Shown: positions 9,032 through 18,452, counted from the first letter of the stretch. The stretch is 63,396 nt of DNA from Planctomycetaceae bacterium (GCA_020426325.1 JAGQQG010000030.1:1-63396); one strand, 5' to 3'. Translations and numbers: made by a program. Notes: generated by a model from the sequence alone, not told the origin.

Positions 9032-9034
9032 CCT

Positions 9035-10285
9035 ATGGCCACCGCAGAACTCACAGATCCCCGCGTCATTGAATTCGACGTCCGCACTGACGAAATGCTC
9101 GTCAATATGGGGCCGCAGCACCCGTCGACGCATGGTGTGCTTCGGCTGCTCCTGAGAACGGATGGCGAGGTCATCCACGAATGCACGCCTCACATCGGCT
9201 ACCTGCATCGCAGTGCCGAGAAGATCGGCGAGAACCTGACCGGTCCGCAATGGATTCCGTATACGGATCGGATGGACTATCTCGCTGCGATGAACATGAA
9301 TCTCGGTCAGGCCCTCGCCTTCGAGAAGCTTATCGGCATGGAGGTTCCCGAAAAGGCGATGACCCTGCGTGTCATCATCGCCGAGTTGGGACGCATCGCT
9401 TCGCACCTTGTCGGTATGGGGGCCTACGGCCTTGACCTGGGCAGCTTCAGCCCGTTCCTGTATGCGTTCCGCGAGCGGGAGATCATCCTCGATCTGTTTG
9501 AAGAAGCTTGCGGCGCCCGGCTGACCTACAGTTACCTCACGATCGGCGGAGCCACACACGATCTGCCGGGGACAATTCCGATTCCCCCCGGTCTCGCCGC
9601 ACTCACCGGACGCAGTCCGAACGAGAAGCTCTTGTGGGCCGATGCGGTTCGCGTCTTTCTCGACTGGCTCGAAGAACGCATCAAGGAATATCACACCCTG
9701 CTGACGAAGAACTCGATTTTCATCAAACGCACCGCAGCCATCGGGGTGATGTCGGGCGAGATGGCAATCGACTACGGTTGCACGGGTCCCGTGCTCCGTG
9801 GATCAGGCATCGATCACGACCTCAGGCGTGACGGTGACCCCATCTACACTCGCATGTACGAAGGCTACGATTGGGACGTCGTTGTTGCACCGTTCGAGGG
9901 AGTGAAAGGCATCCCGCCGGAAGTCATCCTGGGCGACAACTGGTGCCGGTTCTACGTCCGCATGCTGGAGGTGGTCCAGGCAATTCGACTGGTCCGTCAG
10001 GGACTCGACCGGTATCCAACTGCTCAGGGCGAGTACCGCGTCCCCTACAAGATGACGACCAAGCTCCCCGTTGATGAGTGCTATCTCGAAACGGAATGCC
10101 CTCGCGGTCAGATGGGGTTCTACATCGTTGGCGACGGACAGGCTGAACCGCTCCGTGCTCGGGCGAAGAGCAGCTGCTTCTGCAATCTCTCAGTCACCGG
10201 CCCCCTCTGTCAGGGCATCCTGATTGCCGACATCCCCGCCATCGTCGGCTCGCTGGACATCGTCATGGGAGAGATTGACCGGTAG
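9035..10285 (+). CDS. nuoD: NADH-quinone oxidoreductase subunit D
   Basis: 49-kDa-type subunit that forms the quinone-binding pocket of complex I together with NuoB. 416 residues, normal length. Signatures: GPQHPSTHG at 26-34, HIGYLHR at 53-59, and the C-terminal hydrogenase-like block ECPRGQMGFYIVGDG followed by a terminal DIVMGEIDR. It begins 3 nt after hicA and ends the operon in this window; a minus-strand gene converges on it 23 nt away. The remaining nuo genes (B, E-H, J-N) are not here. Confidence 0.96.
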   Translation: MATAELTDPRVIEFDVRTDEMLVNMGPQHPSTHGVLRLLLRTDGEVIHECTPHIGYLHRSAEKIGENLTGPQWIPYTDRMDYLAAMNMNLGQALAFEKLIGMEVPEKAMTLRVIIAELGRIASHLVGMGAYGLDLGSFSPFLYAFREREIILDLFEEACGARLTYSYLTIGGATHDLPGTIPIPPGLAALTGRSPNEKLLWADAVRVFLDWLEERIKEYHTLLTKNSIFIKRTAAIGVMSGEMAIDYGCTGPVLRGSGIDHDLRRDGDPIYTRMYEGYDWDVVVAPFEGVKGIPPEVILGDNWCRFYVRMLEVVQAIRLVRQGLDRYPTAQGEYRVPYKMTTKLPVDECYLETECPRGQMGFYIVGDGQAEPLRARAKSSCFCNLSVTGPLCQGILIADIPAIVGSLDIVMGEIDR

Positions 10286-10308
10286 AGTGACTGTTAGGTG
10301 GAACGTTC

Positions 10309-11985
10309 TCAGTACCACTGATGGCTGTACTCGTGGAAACGCTCCAAAGCAGCTTTGCGTTCAGATGAGTTATAGAATTGTTCAAACTCGAACTCAGTCG
10401 ATGCAAGGTTCTCCCAGAGAATGTGATTGCAGTATTGGATTTCTGTCCAATCGAGTGAGTTCTTTCTGACGTAGGTCTCCTCGAGTGTTTCTGTTTTGGC
10501 AGCAAGCATCGCTCGGACGCCATCGCGGATGATCTCATTGTCTGACTCAAGGAGAGGAGTCAGCAAGAGATAGCCATCATTTGTGATGGGATGCACACTG
10601 ATTTGCACGGCCGGGGCCGGGTCGCCGGCGAGGATACGGCGGACGTTGTATGAATGGACGAGCATGTCCACAGGCAGGATTGCATAGACGAACACGGCCG
10701 CTGCCACGGTCCACAACTGTCGCCGGATGAGCCAGAGGAACCGTTTGTGGAACTTGATCTTCCAGATCACAAGTGCGAATCCGACGACCACACAGGTGAT
10801 GCCCAGCAGGCCGACGACCCGCATCCGGGTCATGCCATTGAAACCGATGTAGATCAATAAGCGGTGATAGACCGTAATAGCGAGTAACGCATTTTCCAGC
10901 GACCATGCCCATGCAAGTTTTTTGAGCGATGCCAGTCGCGGATCGCCGAGAGTTCGTCCGCGAAAGATGAGCGACAGCATCACGGTCGCGAGCGCTAATG
11001 CCAGTGTCAGCCAGGCGGCTCCCTCATGAGCATAGCCTGAGTAGTAGAAGCCTTTCGGAAACTCCCGGAACCAGAGCGTCCGAAACTCGAAGGCAAGGTA
11101 AACCGCGAACAGGCCGATCACGGTAAGGAGCGTATTGCGGAACGGAGCATAGAGCGGCGACTCTGCAATCGGCAATGCCTCATCGGGAGAGGTCTTGCTG
11201 ATCAAGGATGGAAAGATGGGTCTGAGTAAACCCATACTGATCCACAGGCTCACGCACCAGAAGGCGACTTCCCACATCGAGAAGCCACGCAACCAGGTGC
11301 TCATCGATGTTAAGAATGATTCCAGCTGTTTCGAGAATGCCGTGACCAGATCGGGGTTGGCCAGAATGAAGATCGAACCGAATATCAGCAGTGCTGCCAG
11401 AGGCAGTATCACGTTGAGCCAGGGAGTACCGCGTGTCGTATCGCTGCGGTCACGGAACCGGTCGCCGTAGAAATTCAGGCCCCGCGCCCCTGCAGTAAAC
11501 GTTTGGGCAGCGAACAGAAACGTCTCCAGCACATACGGAATCTGACCGGTCAGCGACATCGCAAAAGCAAACATCAATGTCACCCCGCACACGACGAGCA
11601 GGATGGACCCACACCAAAGCAGTTTGCAGGCTGCGAGGAGCAAAAGTGTCGCGACTGCCATTGTCGCGCCGGTCCTTGATCGCCGGGCAACACCCATCCA
11701 GATGATCGTTGGCCCGAAGACGAGCAGGGCTGCGAATCCCGCGAAACCTTCTCCCCGATAGATCGTCAGGTCACTCAGTACGACCAACAGCAGTAGGGCC
11801 AGAAGTTCGTGCCACTGAATTGGAGGTTGGTCGCGATGAGTCTTTCCGGGTTCCGCGAGATTGATATCGACCGTCATCGATGGACTGCGTGTCTTCGGAG
11901 GGGACCACTCGGGCATAGAAGCTTCTGGTTTGGAGTGCGTGTCCCGAGGCGGGATCGGCTGTTGAGGATCTGATGGCTCCGCCAT
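10309..11985 (-). CDS. DUF4173-like multi-spanning membrane protein
   Basis: 558 residues from the ATG at 11985 (an upstream ATG at 12030 is possible). After a Pro/Ser-rich cytoplasmic N-terminus there are about ten hydrophobic segments, beginning with WHELLALLLLVVLSDLTIY. The central region (YYSGYAHEGAAWLTLALALATVMLSLIFRG and YHRLLIYIGFNGMTRMRVVGLLGI) matches my recollection of the DUF4173 family of unknown function. The C-terminal 120 residues are soluble and rich in acidic helices. A transport or signalling role cannot be assigned. It converges with nuoD. Confidence 0.6.
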   Translation of the reverse strand: MAEPSDPQQPIPPRDTHSKPEASMPEWSPPKTRSPSMTVDINLAEPGKTHRDQPPIQWHELLALLLLVVLSDLTIYRGEGFAGFAALLVFGPTIIWMGVARRSRTGATMAVATLLLLAACKLLWCGSILLVVCGVTLMFAFAMSLTGQIPYVLETFLFAAQTFTAGARGLNFYGDRFRDRSDTTRGTPWLNVILPLAALLIFGSIFILANPDLVTAFSKQLESFLTSMSTWLRGFSMWEVAFWCVSLWISMGLLRPIFPSLISKTSPDEALPIAESPLYAPFRNTLLTVIGLFAVYLAFEFRTLWFREFPKGFYYSGYAHEGAAWLTLALALATVMLSLIFRGRTLGDPRLASLKKLAWAWSLENALLAITVYHRLLIYIGFNGMTRMRVVGLLGITCVVVGFALVIWKIKFHKRFLWLIRRQLWTVAAAVFVYAILPVDMLVHSYNVRRILAGDPAPAVQISVHPITNDGYLLLTPLLESDNEIIRDGVRAMLAAKTETLEETYVRKNSLDWTEIQYCNHILWENLASTEFEFEQFYNSSERKAALERFHEYSHQWY

Positions 11986-12130
11986 GATTGACTCCTGCGA
12001 GGGTAAGATGCCGACGAGCGCGTGGCTCACAGACCTACTACGCTACCGAGAGCAAAGGGCGTTGGGGTAAAGTGGCCTGAAACTGAAAAAGAGTTTCACA
12101 AGGCAGGCCGCTACGGACCGTCAGAAGCAT

Positions 12131-12163
12131 GTTGAGCCGCGCAGGCGAACTGCGCGGCTCAAC
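12131..12163. terminator. Perfect 14-bp hairpin downstream of the vWA gene
   Basis: The arms GTTGAGCCGCGCAG (12131-12144) and CTGCGCGGCTCAAC (12150-12163) are fully complementary around a GCGAA loop. It lies 31 nt past the stop of the minus-strand vWA gene. No U-tract follows on either strand, so it may terminate poorly or serve as a 3'-end stabiliser. Confidence 0.5.
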
Positions 12164-12194
12164 TGTTGCGAGTTGTGGTGACCCAGAGCAGCAG

Positions 12195-13364
12195 TTACTG
12201 GGCGGCGGGCGGTGTGAACTGTTTTCGACCCGCCTGTTGACGCACAGCTTGCAGGACGGCGGTGTCCAGAGTATTGGCGCTCTCATCTCCTGTCTTCTCA
12301 TTCGCTTTCGCCAGGAACTCCTGTCGTTGACGCGTGAGTGTCTGGATCTCTTTCTGGATGCGTTGTCGTTCCTCCCGTTTGGTCTTGATGAACTTCAGCT
12401 GCTCTTCATGGCTCAACTTGCGAAGCGGGGCGGGAAGCTCCTCGGGCTTGATGTCCTCCAGTTTGACGCTGTCCGATGCGAGAGCATCGATGAGATCACG
12501 GGAGGCTCGCTGATATTGGGCGGAGGCTTTGAATTGAGCCCGCTCGGCCGCAGCAGCGGGTGCGGCTGACAGGGCGTTCTCGTCCTGAGCTGCCTGCCGT
12601 TCGACGGCCTCGTTTGCAGCCTTCTGGTCACCGTAGAACAGGAAGGTGTTGTTGATCTGGATGCTCAACCTGGACAACTGATCGTCAAACGGAGTCGGGA
12701 TGGAAACGATCGGTTCGTTCTGATCGATGAACAGGTACGACCCTTCCGCGAGTTCAGCTCCCTCTTTCCAACCGGTGTCGATGCCCACTTGTTCCTGACC
12801 GCAGAAGATGGTGGTGATAGTGATGCCTTTGGAGATCGATTCGCTGCACGATTCATGGAAGTCCACCGGCCCTTGCGAGAAGGGTTCGTTGCCCGCGATG
12901 ACGATCATCTTCAGGTCATCGCCCGACGGACTCCAGTCGAGTTGGTCGATGGACTTCCCGATCACGGCTCCGCAGTATTCCTGTCCCCCATTGGTCGTGA
13001 GAGCGAACAGTTCTTCCGAAACGCGATCCAGATCATCGGTGAAACAGATCGCCCGGCGGATGTGCAGCGACTCAGCCGAGAGAGAGTCGTTGCCATACTC
13101 ATAGAGCGCGACTTCGAGATGGGGGGCGCAGCCGTCACGCTTTGTATTCGCCAGCTCATTGACGATCTTCCACAACTGAGTGCGAGCCTGATTGATGAGG
13201 CCGTCCATGCTGTTGCTTGTGTCGAGCAATATGGCCAGTTGAATCCGAGGGCTTTCCTTGGGGTCTGCGATTTTTTCTCCCTTCCGTGTCGAAGGGGAAG
13301 CAGCGAGAGAAACGGAAGCCAGCAGGGCGAGGAATGTGGACAGACCGAGAATGCGGCGGATCAT
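12195..13364 (-). CDS. Secreted von Willebrand factor A domain protein
   Basis: 389 residues from the ATG at 13364, chosen because it gives a clean signal peptide (MIRRILGLSTFLALLASVSLAA). The vWA domain starts at about residue 40; the metal-ion adhesion motif is complete in LLDTSNSM (Asp48, Ser50, Ser52). The C-terminal third is a charged coiled coil (LRKLSHEEQLKFIKTKREERQRIQKEIQ). It probably acts in the periplasm as a metal-dependent binding protein; the ligand is unknown. The upstream lipoprotein gene on the same strand is insulated by a strong terminator at 13566-13598. Confidence 0.78.
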   Translation of the reverse strand: MIRRILGLSTFLALLASVSLAASPSTRKGEKIADPKESPRIQLAILLDTSNSMDGLINQARTQLWKIVNELANTKRDGCAPHLEVALYEYGNDSLSAESLHIRRAICFTDDLDRVSEELFALTTNGGQEYCGAVIGKSIDQLDWSPSGDDLKMIVIAGNEPFSQGPVDFHESCSESISKGITITTIFCGQEQVGIDTGWKEGAELAEGSYLFIDQNEPIVSIPTPFDDQLSRLSIQINNTFLFYGDQKAANEAVERQAAQDENALSAAPAAAAERAQFKASAQYQRASRDLIDALASDSVKLEDIKPEELPAPLRKLSHEEQLKFIKTKREERQRIQKEIQTLTRQRQEFLAKANEKTGDESANTLDTAVLQAVRQQAGRKQFTPPAAQ

Positions 13365-13565
13365 GGGGTGTCTCCGGAACAGACAGGATAGGCATTGAAC
13401 CTCGATCACGTCGCCAGCGAGTGCAGCGGCATCAATCGAACGGCCTGTGCGTATGACGGACCGCGGCACCGGAGGATTCCCGGAATTTCCGAACTTGTGG
13501 AAAGAATCTTGATCTTTACCAATGGATCGCGAACAGACTATGCCTCACAGATTATCTGCATATGC

Positions 13566-13598
13566 AAAAAGCCCGGCGCGTCGGGAGACGTGCCGGGC
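13566..13598 (-). terminator. Rho-independent terminator after the lipoprotein gene
   Basis: The arms are GCCCGGCGCGTC (13571-13582) and GACGTGCCGGGC (13587-13598), a 12-bp stem with one wobble pair and a 4-nt loop. On the minus strand five U residues follow (13566-13570). It lies 28 nt past the stop codon of the minus-strand gene ending at 13626. Confidence 0.85.
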
Positions 13599-13625
13599 GT
13601 CAAAATGTTGCATTGGGAAGTGATC

Positions 13626-14348
13626 TCACTTCTTCACAGGCTCTTCGCCGCCAGTGAATTGAATCTCCGCTGGCTTGAGAGGCGATGCATCGACCGGGCT
13701 TTCAAAGGCAACCTGTTTCGGCAGCGAATTTCTTCGGAGCGCTGCCGGTCCGGTGGTCGAACTCTTGACTTCACTCTTAATGGTTCCTTCCTGGAATGGA
13801 CCGATTCCCATGACAAACCAGTTGTTGTCATCAGATTGCGACAGGGCCATGCCACCCTGTCCGAGCACCTGCCTCGATTTGTTGTCGATAGCCACCAAAC
13901 CGATCTTCGCCGTGCCACTCTGGATGGTCTTGGTGAGCAGGCGGACTTCGGGAATCGTGAGCATGCCGGGGAGGGCGATCTCCGGGGTACCCAGGAAGGA
14001 TTCGGCGGTATCGGTGCCGATGCCTCCGCTGCGAAGTTCGACAGTGATCTCGGCGTCCTCCGCCTTGTCGGTCAGTCTGGCTCCCGATGCCAGCAATCGA
14101 TGACGCAATGAACCGACCAGATATGCCTTGTCGACGGAGTCCACATATTTCTCTTCGACGTAAACCATGTGGCCGCCGAAGGGGGTGAAATTCACCTTGT
14201 CGAGGGATTGGTCAATCGCGTTGGAGATCAACAGTTGTTCGACAGCTGTCCGAGCTGTGTTCGATCGCTTGGCAGATGTGCATCCTGATATGATCATCGG
14301 ACACACCACTGAAAGAATCAGGAGTTGAGTATGAAGTCGCATCATCAT
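13626..14348 (-). CDS. Putative lipoprotein (DUF6655-like)
   Basis: 240 residues from the first of three consecutive ATGs at 14348, 14345 and 14342; the exact start is open. The N-terminus is a lipoprotein signal (LLILSVVCPMIISGC, with cysteine after ISG). The mature part alternates short strands and helices: VEQLLISNAIDQSLDKVNF, then YVDSVDKAYLVGSLRHRLLASGARL. It resembles planctomycete lipoproteins that I tentatively know as DUF6655. Function unknown; an envelope location is likely. It is transcribed divergently from dprA. Confidence 0.65.
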   Translation of the reverse strand: MMMRLHTQLLILSVVCPMIISGCTSAKRSNTARTAVEQLLISNAIDQSLDKVNFTPFGGHMVYVEEKYVDSVDKAYLVGSLRHRLLASGARLTDKAEDAEITVELRSGGIGTDTAESFLGTPEIALPGMLTIPEVRLLTKTIQSGTAKIGLVAIDNKSRQVLGQGGMALSQSDDNNWFVMGIGPFQEGTIKSEVKSSTTGPAALRRNSLPKQVAFESPVDASPLKPAEIQFTGGEEPVKK

Positions 14349-14574
14349 TGTCCTTATCGACTGCGAAACAAAAAGTTCGTCGCCGAGGCCCGAGGCGAGC
14401 CGGCATCGTCCATGAAAGCCGAATAATTTGGGATTTGATTGAGAGGAGGGGAGCGTTGTGTATGTCATCAATCGAAGTCGGTCAACACGGATTTTGAGTT
14501 GAGAAACTGGTTGATTTGGGTAGGGAGCCGGAACAGGCCGTGTTGAGCAATATTCCGCCGAAAGCTGATGCGGC

Positions 14575-15687
14575 ATGACTGACGATGAAAAGCTTGATCT
14601 GCTTCGGCTGAATCTGGTCTCGGGGATCGGACCCCGCGTTCAATCGCTACTGTTAGCCCGATTCGAGACCGCAGCGGCCGTATTCCGGGCTCCCGGTGAT
14701 CAGTTGCTGCAGGTCGAAGGAATCGGTCCCAAGCTCTCCGCTGCGATCTCAACCGCCAGAAGCTCTGACATTGCTGATCGGGAGTGGGAGCGTTGTGAGC
14801 GATCGTCAACCACTCTCCTGTTTCGGGGAACTCCCGAGTATCCACGATTACTGGCAGAGACATGTGACGCCCCTCCGGTGCTCTATTGCCGTGGTGATCT
14901 GCTGCCACAAGATGAGTTGTCAGTCGGGATCGTCGGCTCACGTCGTTGCACGTTATACGGCCGACAACAGGCGGAGCGCTTGGCAGGGGCGTTGGCGCGG
15001 GCCGGGATGACGGTCATCAGCGGACTGGCTCGGGGGATCGACGCGGCTGCCCATCGAGGGGCACTCGCTGCTGGTGGTCGGACCTTGGCCGTCTGTGCGA
15101 CAGGGTTGGCTCAACTTTATCCGCCGGAGCATAAGGATCTGGCACGCGAGATCGTTGAATCAGGCGCCGTGCTGAGCGAATCGCCGCTGGATCGTGGCCC
15201 GTCCAAGGGCATTTTTCCACAACGGAACCGCATCATCAGTGGCCTGTCCCTGGGAGTGATCATTGTCGAAGCGACTCGACAGAGCGGAGCCCTGCATACG
15301 GCACGGCATGCAATGGAACAAGGGCGTGAGGTCTTCGCTGTGCCTGGACGCATCGACAGTCTGGCAAGCATGGGCTGTCACGATCTCATTCGCGACGGGG
15401 TTGCTCTGGTCCGTGATCCCGAAGACGTGTTGGAAGAACTTGGTCCGCTGCTCAAGCCAGTGAAGCGCGGAGAGAACGATGTCGTACAGACGCCTCGGGA
15501 ATTGGTCCTGAGCGATCAGGAGCGAGAGGTGCTCAACCTCTTGACGAATGAGCCACAGCACATCGATCAGATCGTCGCGGCGGGAGAGTTGGAAGCTTCG
15601 CGAGTGATGTCGACACTGACCGTGCTGGAGATGCGGCGCCTCGTCCATCGCCTTCCTGGTGGGATGGTTGTCCGCGTTTCCTACTGA
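14575..15687 (+). CDS. dprA: DNA-processing protein DprA
   Basis: Loads RecA on incoming single-stranded DNA during natural transformation. 370 residues. An N-terminal SAM/HhH-like region (LNLVSGIGPRVQSLLLARF) is followed by the extended Rossmann fold with VGIVGSRRCTLYGRQQAERLAGAL at about residues 120-145 and ISGLARGIDAAAHRGAL, both diagnostic. The PQRNRIISGLS block is intact. The C-terminal 65 residues form the winged-helix DprA_WH domain (NEPQHIDQIVAAGELEASRVMSTLTVLEMRRLV). No com genes are nearby. The ATG at 14575 gives the expected N-terminus. Confidence 0.95.
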   Translation: MTDDEKLDLLRLNLVSGIGPRVQSLLLARFETAAAVFRAPGDQLLQVEGIGPKLSAAISTARSSDIADREWERCERSSTTLLFRGTPEYPRLLAETCDAPPVLYCRGDLLPQDELSVGIVGSRRCTLYGRQQAERLAGALARAGMTVISGLARGIDAAAHRGALAAGGRTLAVCATGLAQLYPPEHKDLAREIVESGAVLSESPLDRGPSKGIFPQRNRIISGLSLGVIIVEATRQSGALHTARHAMEQGREVFAVPGRIDSLASMGCHDLIRDGVALVRDPEDVLEELGPLLKPVKRGENDVVQTPRELVLSDQEREVLNLLTNEPQHIDQIVAAGELEASRVMSTLTVLEMRRLVHRLPGGMVVRVSY

Positions 15688-15690
15688 AGT

Positions 15691-16692
15691 TCAGTTCAGA
15701 TCCTGTCGTTGCTGCAGCGATTTGTCGAAGTCCGACATCTGACGACGGATTCGATCCAAGCCGGATTCGTACAGGGGCGTATGCCGCAAATTGACCGCTT
15801 TGATGGCCATTCTCTCGGCCTGGGCGAAGTTCTGTTGTTGTGCGTATGCAATGGAGAGATTGAACAGAGCGGCATCGTTCGCAGGGTTAATCGCGATTGC
15901 CCGCTCCCAGGCGATGATCGCTTCATCCCAACATTCACGACGAGCAAACTCATTGCCATTCCACACGAACGAGTAACCCGACACAAAGATCGCAGGTTTT
16001 GCGAGAGTCACTTCCTGCTCCAGCTTCCGGGGAGCCAGCATCTCCGAAAACTCGTCCACACATTGACTGGCCAGTAGATCCAGGACCTCTCGGTGTGTGT
16101 GTGTTCCCGGCTGACCGATGACGACCTTGCCATGGTAAGCGTGTGAAATTTCTTTTGATGCAAGGATCTCGCCGTTCTCCACATCGATGAGTCGAAATGC
16201 GATTGAGACTGTTGCATCTCGCATCAATGTTTGACCGGTTGTCTGAGATATCCCACTCTCTGAGAGTGGTTCTTCTGCACGGTCCTGCTCGTTCGAGTCG
16301 ATGGGGCTGTCATGGCAGGATGACTCGAGGATTTCCCCCACAAGGAGCGTATCGACGTCGGATTCCCGTGCCGCATTGAGCTTGTCCAGCGAGAGTAGCC
16401 CCGTCCTGTCGGTGACTCCGGCCGTCCATTGGATTTCCTGCAAATCGAAGCGGTCGACAACGGTGTAATGCTTGTCCCCACTCAGGCTGGCCGTCAGTTT
16501 TCTCGTCGTCTCCTCTCCCTGATCCCCGTCGAGGCTCATGACACTGACCCGTCTGATGCCCGCGGTGTCGATTTCCGCAGGAGTCCATGCGGTGACGGTT
16601 GCTGTGTGCGCACAGCCGGACGAGAGCAGGGCTGCAAACAAACATGCAGCCGCCCATCGCACAAGATGCGATGTCTCAATAGGTTGTGTCAT
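15691..16692 (-). CDS. Lipoprotein with CsgG-like N-domain and TPR C-terminus
   Basis: 333 residues from the ATG at 16692, which directly precedes a lipoprotein signal (WAAACLFAALLSSGCAHT). The next 200 residues show the pattern of outer-membrane CsgG/curli-assembly-like proteins: strand-rich RRVSVMSLDGDQGEETTRKLTASL, then YTVVDRFDLQEIQW and a Walker-less core ending VSIAFRLIDVENGEILASKEISHAY. Residues near 265-300 (ECWDEAIIAWERAIAINPANDAALFNLSIAYAQ) form a TPR unit. It probably sits on the periplasmic face of the outer membrane. It converges with dprA only 3 nt from its stop codon. Confidence 0.65.
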   Translation of the reverse strand: MTQPIETSHLVRWAAACLFAALLSSGCAHTATVTAWTPAEIDTAGIRRVSVMSLDGDQGEETTRKLTASLSGDKHYTVVDRFDLQEIQWTAGVTDRTGLLSLDKLNAARESDVDTLLVGEILESSCHDSPIDSNEQDRAEEPLSESGISQTTGQTLMRDATVSIAFRLIDVENGEILASKEISHAYHGKVVIGQPGTHTHREVLDLLASQCVDEFSEMLAPRKLEQEVTLAKPAIFVSGYSFVWNGNEFARRECWDEAIIAWERAIAINPANDAALFNLSIAYAQQQNFAQAERMAIKAVNLRHTPLYESGLDRIRRQMSDFDKSLQQRQDLN

Positions 16693-16822
16693 CAGCGGGG
16701 TGTTTGGCGAAAGGTCATCCGTTGCGGGACACCCTTCACAAGGAGGGGATTTGTGCTTATAGAGGATCTCAGAGACGTGAGGCAACGTCATTCAGGTCAG
16801 GTGTTGAGCGGATATCACAGCG

Positions 16823-17176
16823 ATGGCAGAGCAGCAAATCTCGGTCAATCGCACTCTGGTGGGCCTGATCGCAGCGGCGTGTCTGGTCGCGGGTCTCTTA
16901 ATTGGTTTTGTGGACGAGTTTGCAAATCTGTGGTGTGCAGCGTTTGTCAGAGTGGGACTCGTGATGGCAGCGTTATGGGTGGCACTTCCCTCCGGTGACA
17001 GGGAGGCAGCCTGGGCCAACATTTCGCCGCTCACTCTCGTCGGTATACTGTTGTTTGCCTTGGTCTTTGTGCGACGACCGCTTGTCTTTCTCCCGATTCT
17101 GATTGGCGTGGCTCTGATCGGTTTCTTCCTGCGACCAAGACGCCCTCCTGGACGACGATCTCCCAAGTCAGAGTGA
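16823..17176 (+). CDS. Small membrane protein of unknown function
   Basis: 117 residues. Four hydrophobic segments are visible (about 12-30, 42-56, 68-83 and 86-102), followed by a strongly basic tail (RPRRPPGRRSPKSE) that should be cytoplasmic. No family recognised. It is divergent from the CsgG-like lipoprotein and converges with the secreted protein at 17217. Confidence 0.65.
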   Translation: MAEQQISVNRTLVGLIAAACLVAGLLIGFVDEFANLWCAAFVRVGLVMAALWVALPSGDREAAWANISPLTLVGILLFALVFVRRPLVFLPILIGVALIGFFLRPRRPPGRRSPKSE

Positions 17177-17216
17177 ATATCGCAAGGGATCGGGTAACGA
17201 GTTGATTGAGCAGTCG

Positions 17217-18305
17217 TTATCTGGAAAGTGCTGTCGCCGGAATCGTCGCGGTCTCTGTCGGCGGGCGAATCACCTCCAGTGAGACCGGCTGACCCGAACG
17301 GCGAAGCGCTTCAGTCCGACCGGCCACGTAGACGTCGGCTGTCAGTTTCACGAGTTCATCCTTCCGAGTGGGATGCACACCGTCCATGCGCCCTGCAATC
17401 TGTTCGACCCAGCCAGGTTGTTGTTGCATGGCTTGCCACATGACGTGGATAAACAGGCAGATCTCCTGGAAATTACGATCAATGATGGCATTACTGACAG
17501 GGGAGACAAGCTTGGCGATCGTCCCGATTCCTTGTGAAGGGAAGGAGACGAACAGTTCAGCCTGGTGAGTCACAAACGTACGTCCCTCACGATCGCTGGC
17601 CACCTTCGTCCGCAGATGCATGAGTGATTGGGCGTGAATCGCATTCTTGAGATACGGACTTTTGAACATCCCGTCGCACAGGACCAGACAACTCTCTCGG
17701 GAGTGATACAGGACGGTGACCTTACCAGTGGTGCCGTCTCTCGTATCGAGGTCGTATTGGATCCCGTTACGCTGGGTCATTTGCAGATTGGAAATGGCCA
17801 TCGCCCGCCAGATGCTCACAGCGACATCAGGGTGCTCGGTGAAGTAGTCATGCACGCGCGGATCAAGTTCGCACTGATAGGCGGGAAGCTGTCGGAACAG
17901 GCTCAAGTCATCAAGCACGGCATTGGCGGCCTGCTGATGTTGCGGGTGCAATTGACGCAAAGGCAATGCTTCGATCGCAGTCTTGCGAATTCTGCGCGAA
18001 GACGAACCTTTTTCAACTTCGGTCACATGCGGTTGAACAGAGCTTTGCTGCTGGTGTTCATCAGCACCATCAACGGTTGCACTGATCAGAATGATTTCTT
18101 CTTCTGTCGATGCGGATTCCATTGCGGCCCGATAAAGGGCCTCTGTCGATTGATCGTTCACAGGAACCGGCAACAGCGTCGGTGCGGGCGCCGACTGGAG
18201 GGGAGTGTCTTCAGCAAATATGGCCGGTGTCACGAGTGATGACGAGAGGACAGTGGTGCACAGCAGTAACCGCCGCCATCCCGGCGACATAAACGTCAAT
18301 AACAT
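17217..18305 (-). CDS. Conserved secreted protein of unknown function
   Basis: 362 residues. A signal peptide is likely at about residues 10-32 (LLLCTTVLSSSLVTPAIFAED). A Pro/Thr-rich linker and acidic stretch precede a folded C-terminal half (from about residue 140) with VAVSIWRAMAISNLQMTQRNGIQYDLDTRDG and FQEICLFIHVMWQAMQQQPGWVEQIAGRMDGVHPTRKDELVKLTADVYVAGR. No catalytic motif or known domain recognised. The alternative start a few codons downstream, at MSPGWRR, fits the signal peptide better. Confidence 0.7.
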   Translation of the reverse strand: MLLTFMSPGWRRLLLCTTVLSSSLVTPAIFAEDTPLQSAPAPTLLPVPVNDQSTEALYRAAMESASTEEEIILISATVDGADEHQQQSSVQPHVTEVEKGSSSRRIRKTAIEALPLRQLHPQHQQAANAVLDDLSLFRQLPAYQCELDPRVHDYFTEHPDVAVSIWRAMAISNLQMTQRNGIQYDLDTRDGTTGKVTVLYHSRESCLVLCDGMFKSPYLKNAIHAQSLMHLRTKVASDREGRTFVTHQAELFVSFPSQGIGTIAKLVSPVSNAIIDRNFQEICLFIHVMWQAMQQQPGWVEQIAGRMDGVHPTRKDELVKLTADVYVAGRTEALRRSGQPVSLEVIRPPTETATIPATALSR

Positions 18306-18452
18306 GCCCTTCCCCCTTGAGCCCCTGCTTGGATGCGATCGCCCCGGGCCGGTCGATCAGCGACTGACCGCTCAGCCGCGGTCGATCCACTCCGACAGTC
18401 TTACTCAACTCTGCCCGCAGAGCCCGAGGTCTCGGAACTCATTCGATGGATC

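Noticed and set aside
9035-9694. Antisense frames across nuoD as a separate gene
   Set aside because: They mirror strongly conserved NuoD codons and have no start signals.
13364-13560. Possible small gene upstream of the vWA gene
   Set aside because: Frames here extend from or overlap the vWA gene and lack ribosome binding sites; the signal-peptide start at 13364 is better supported.
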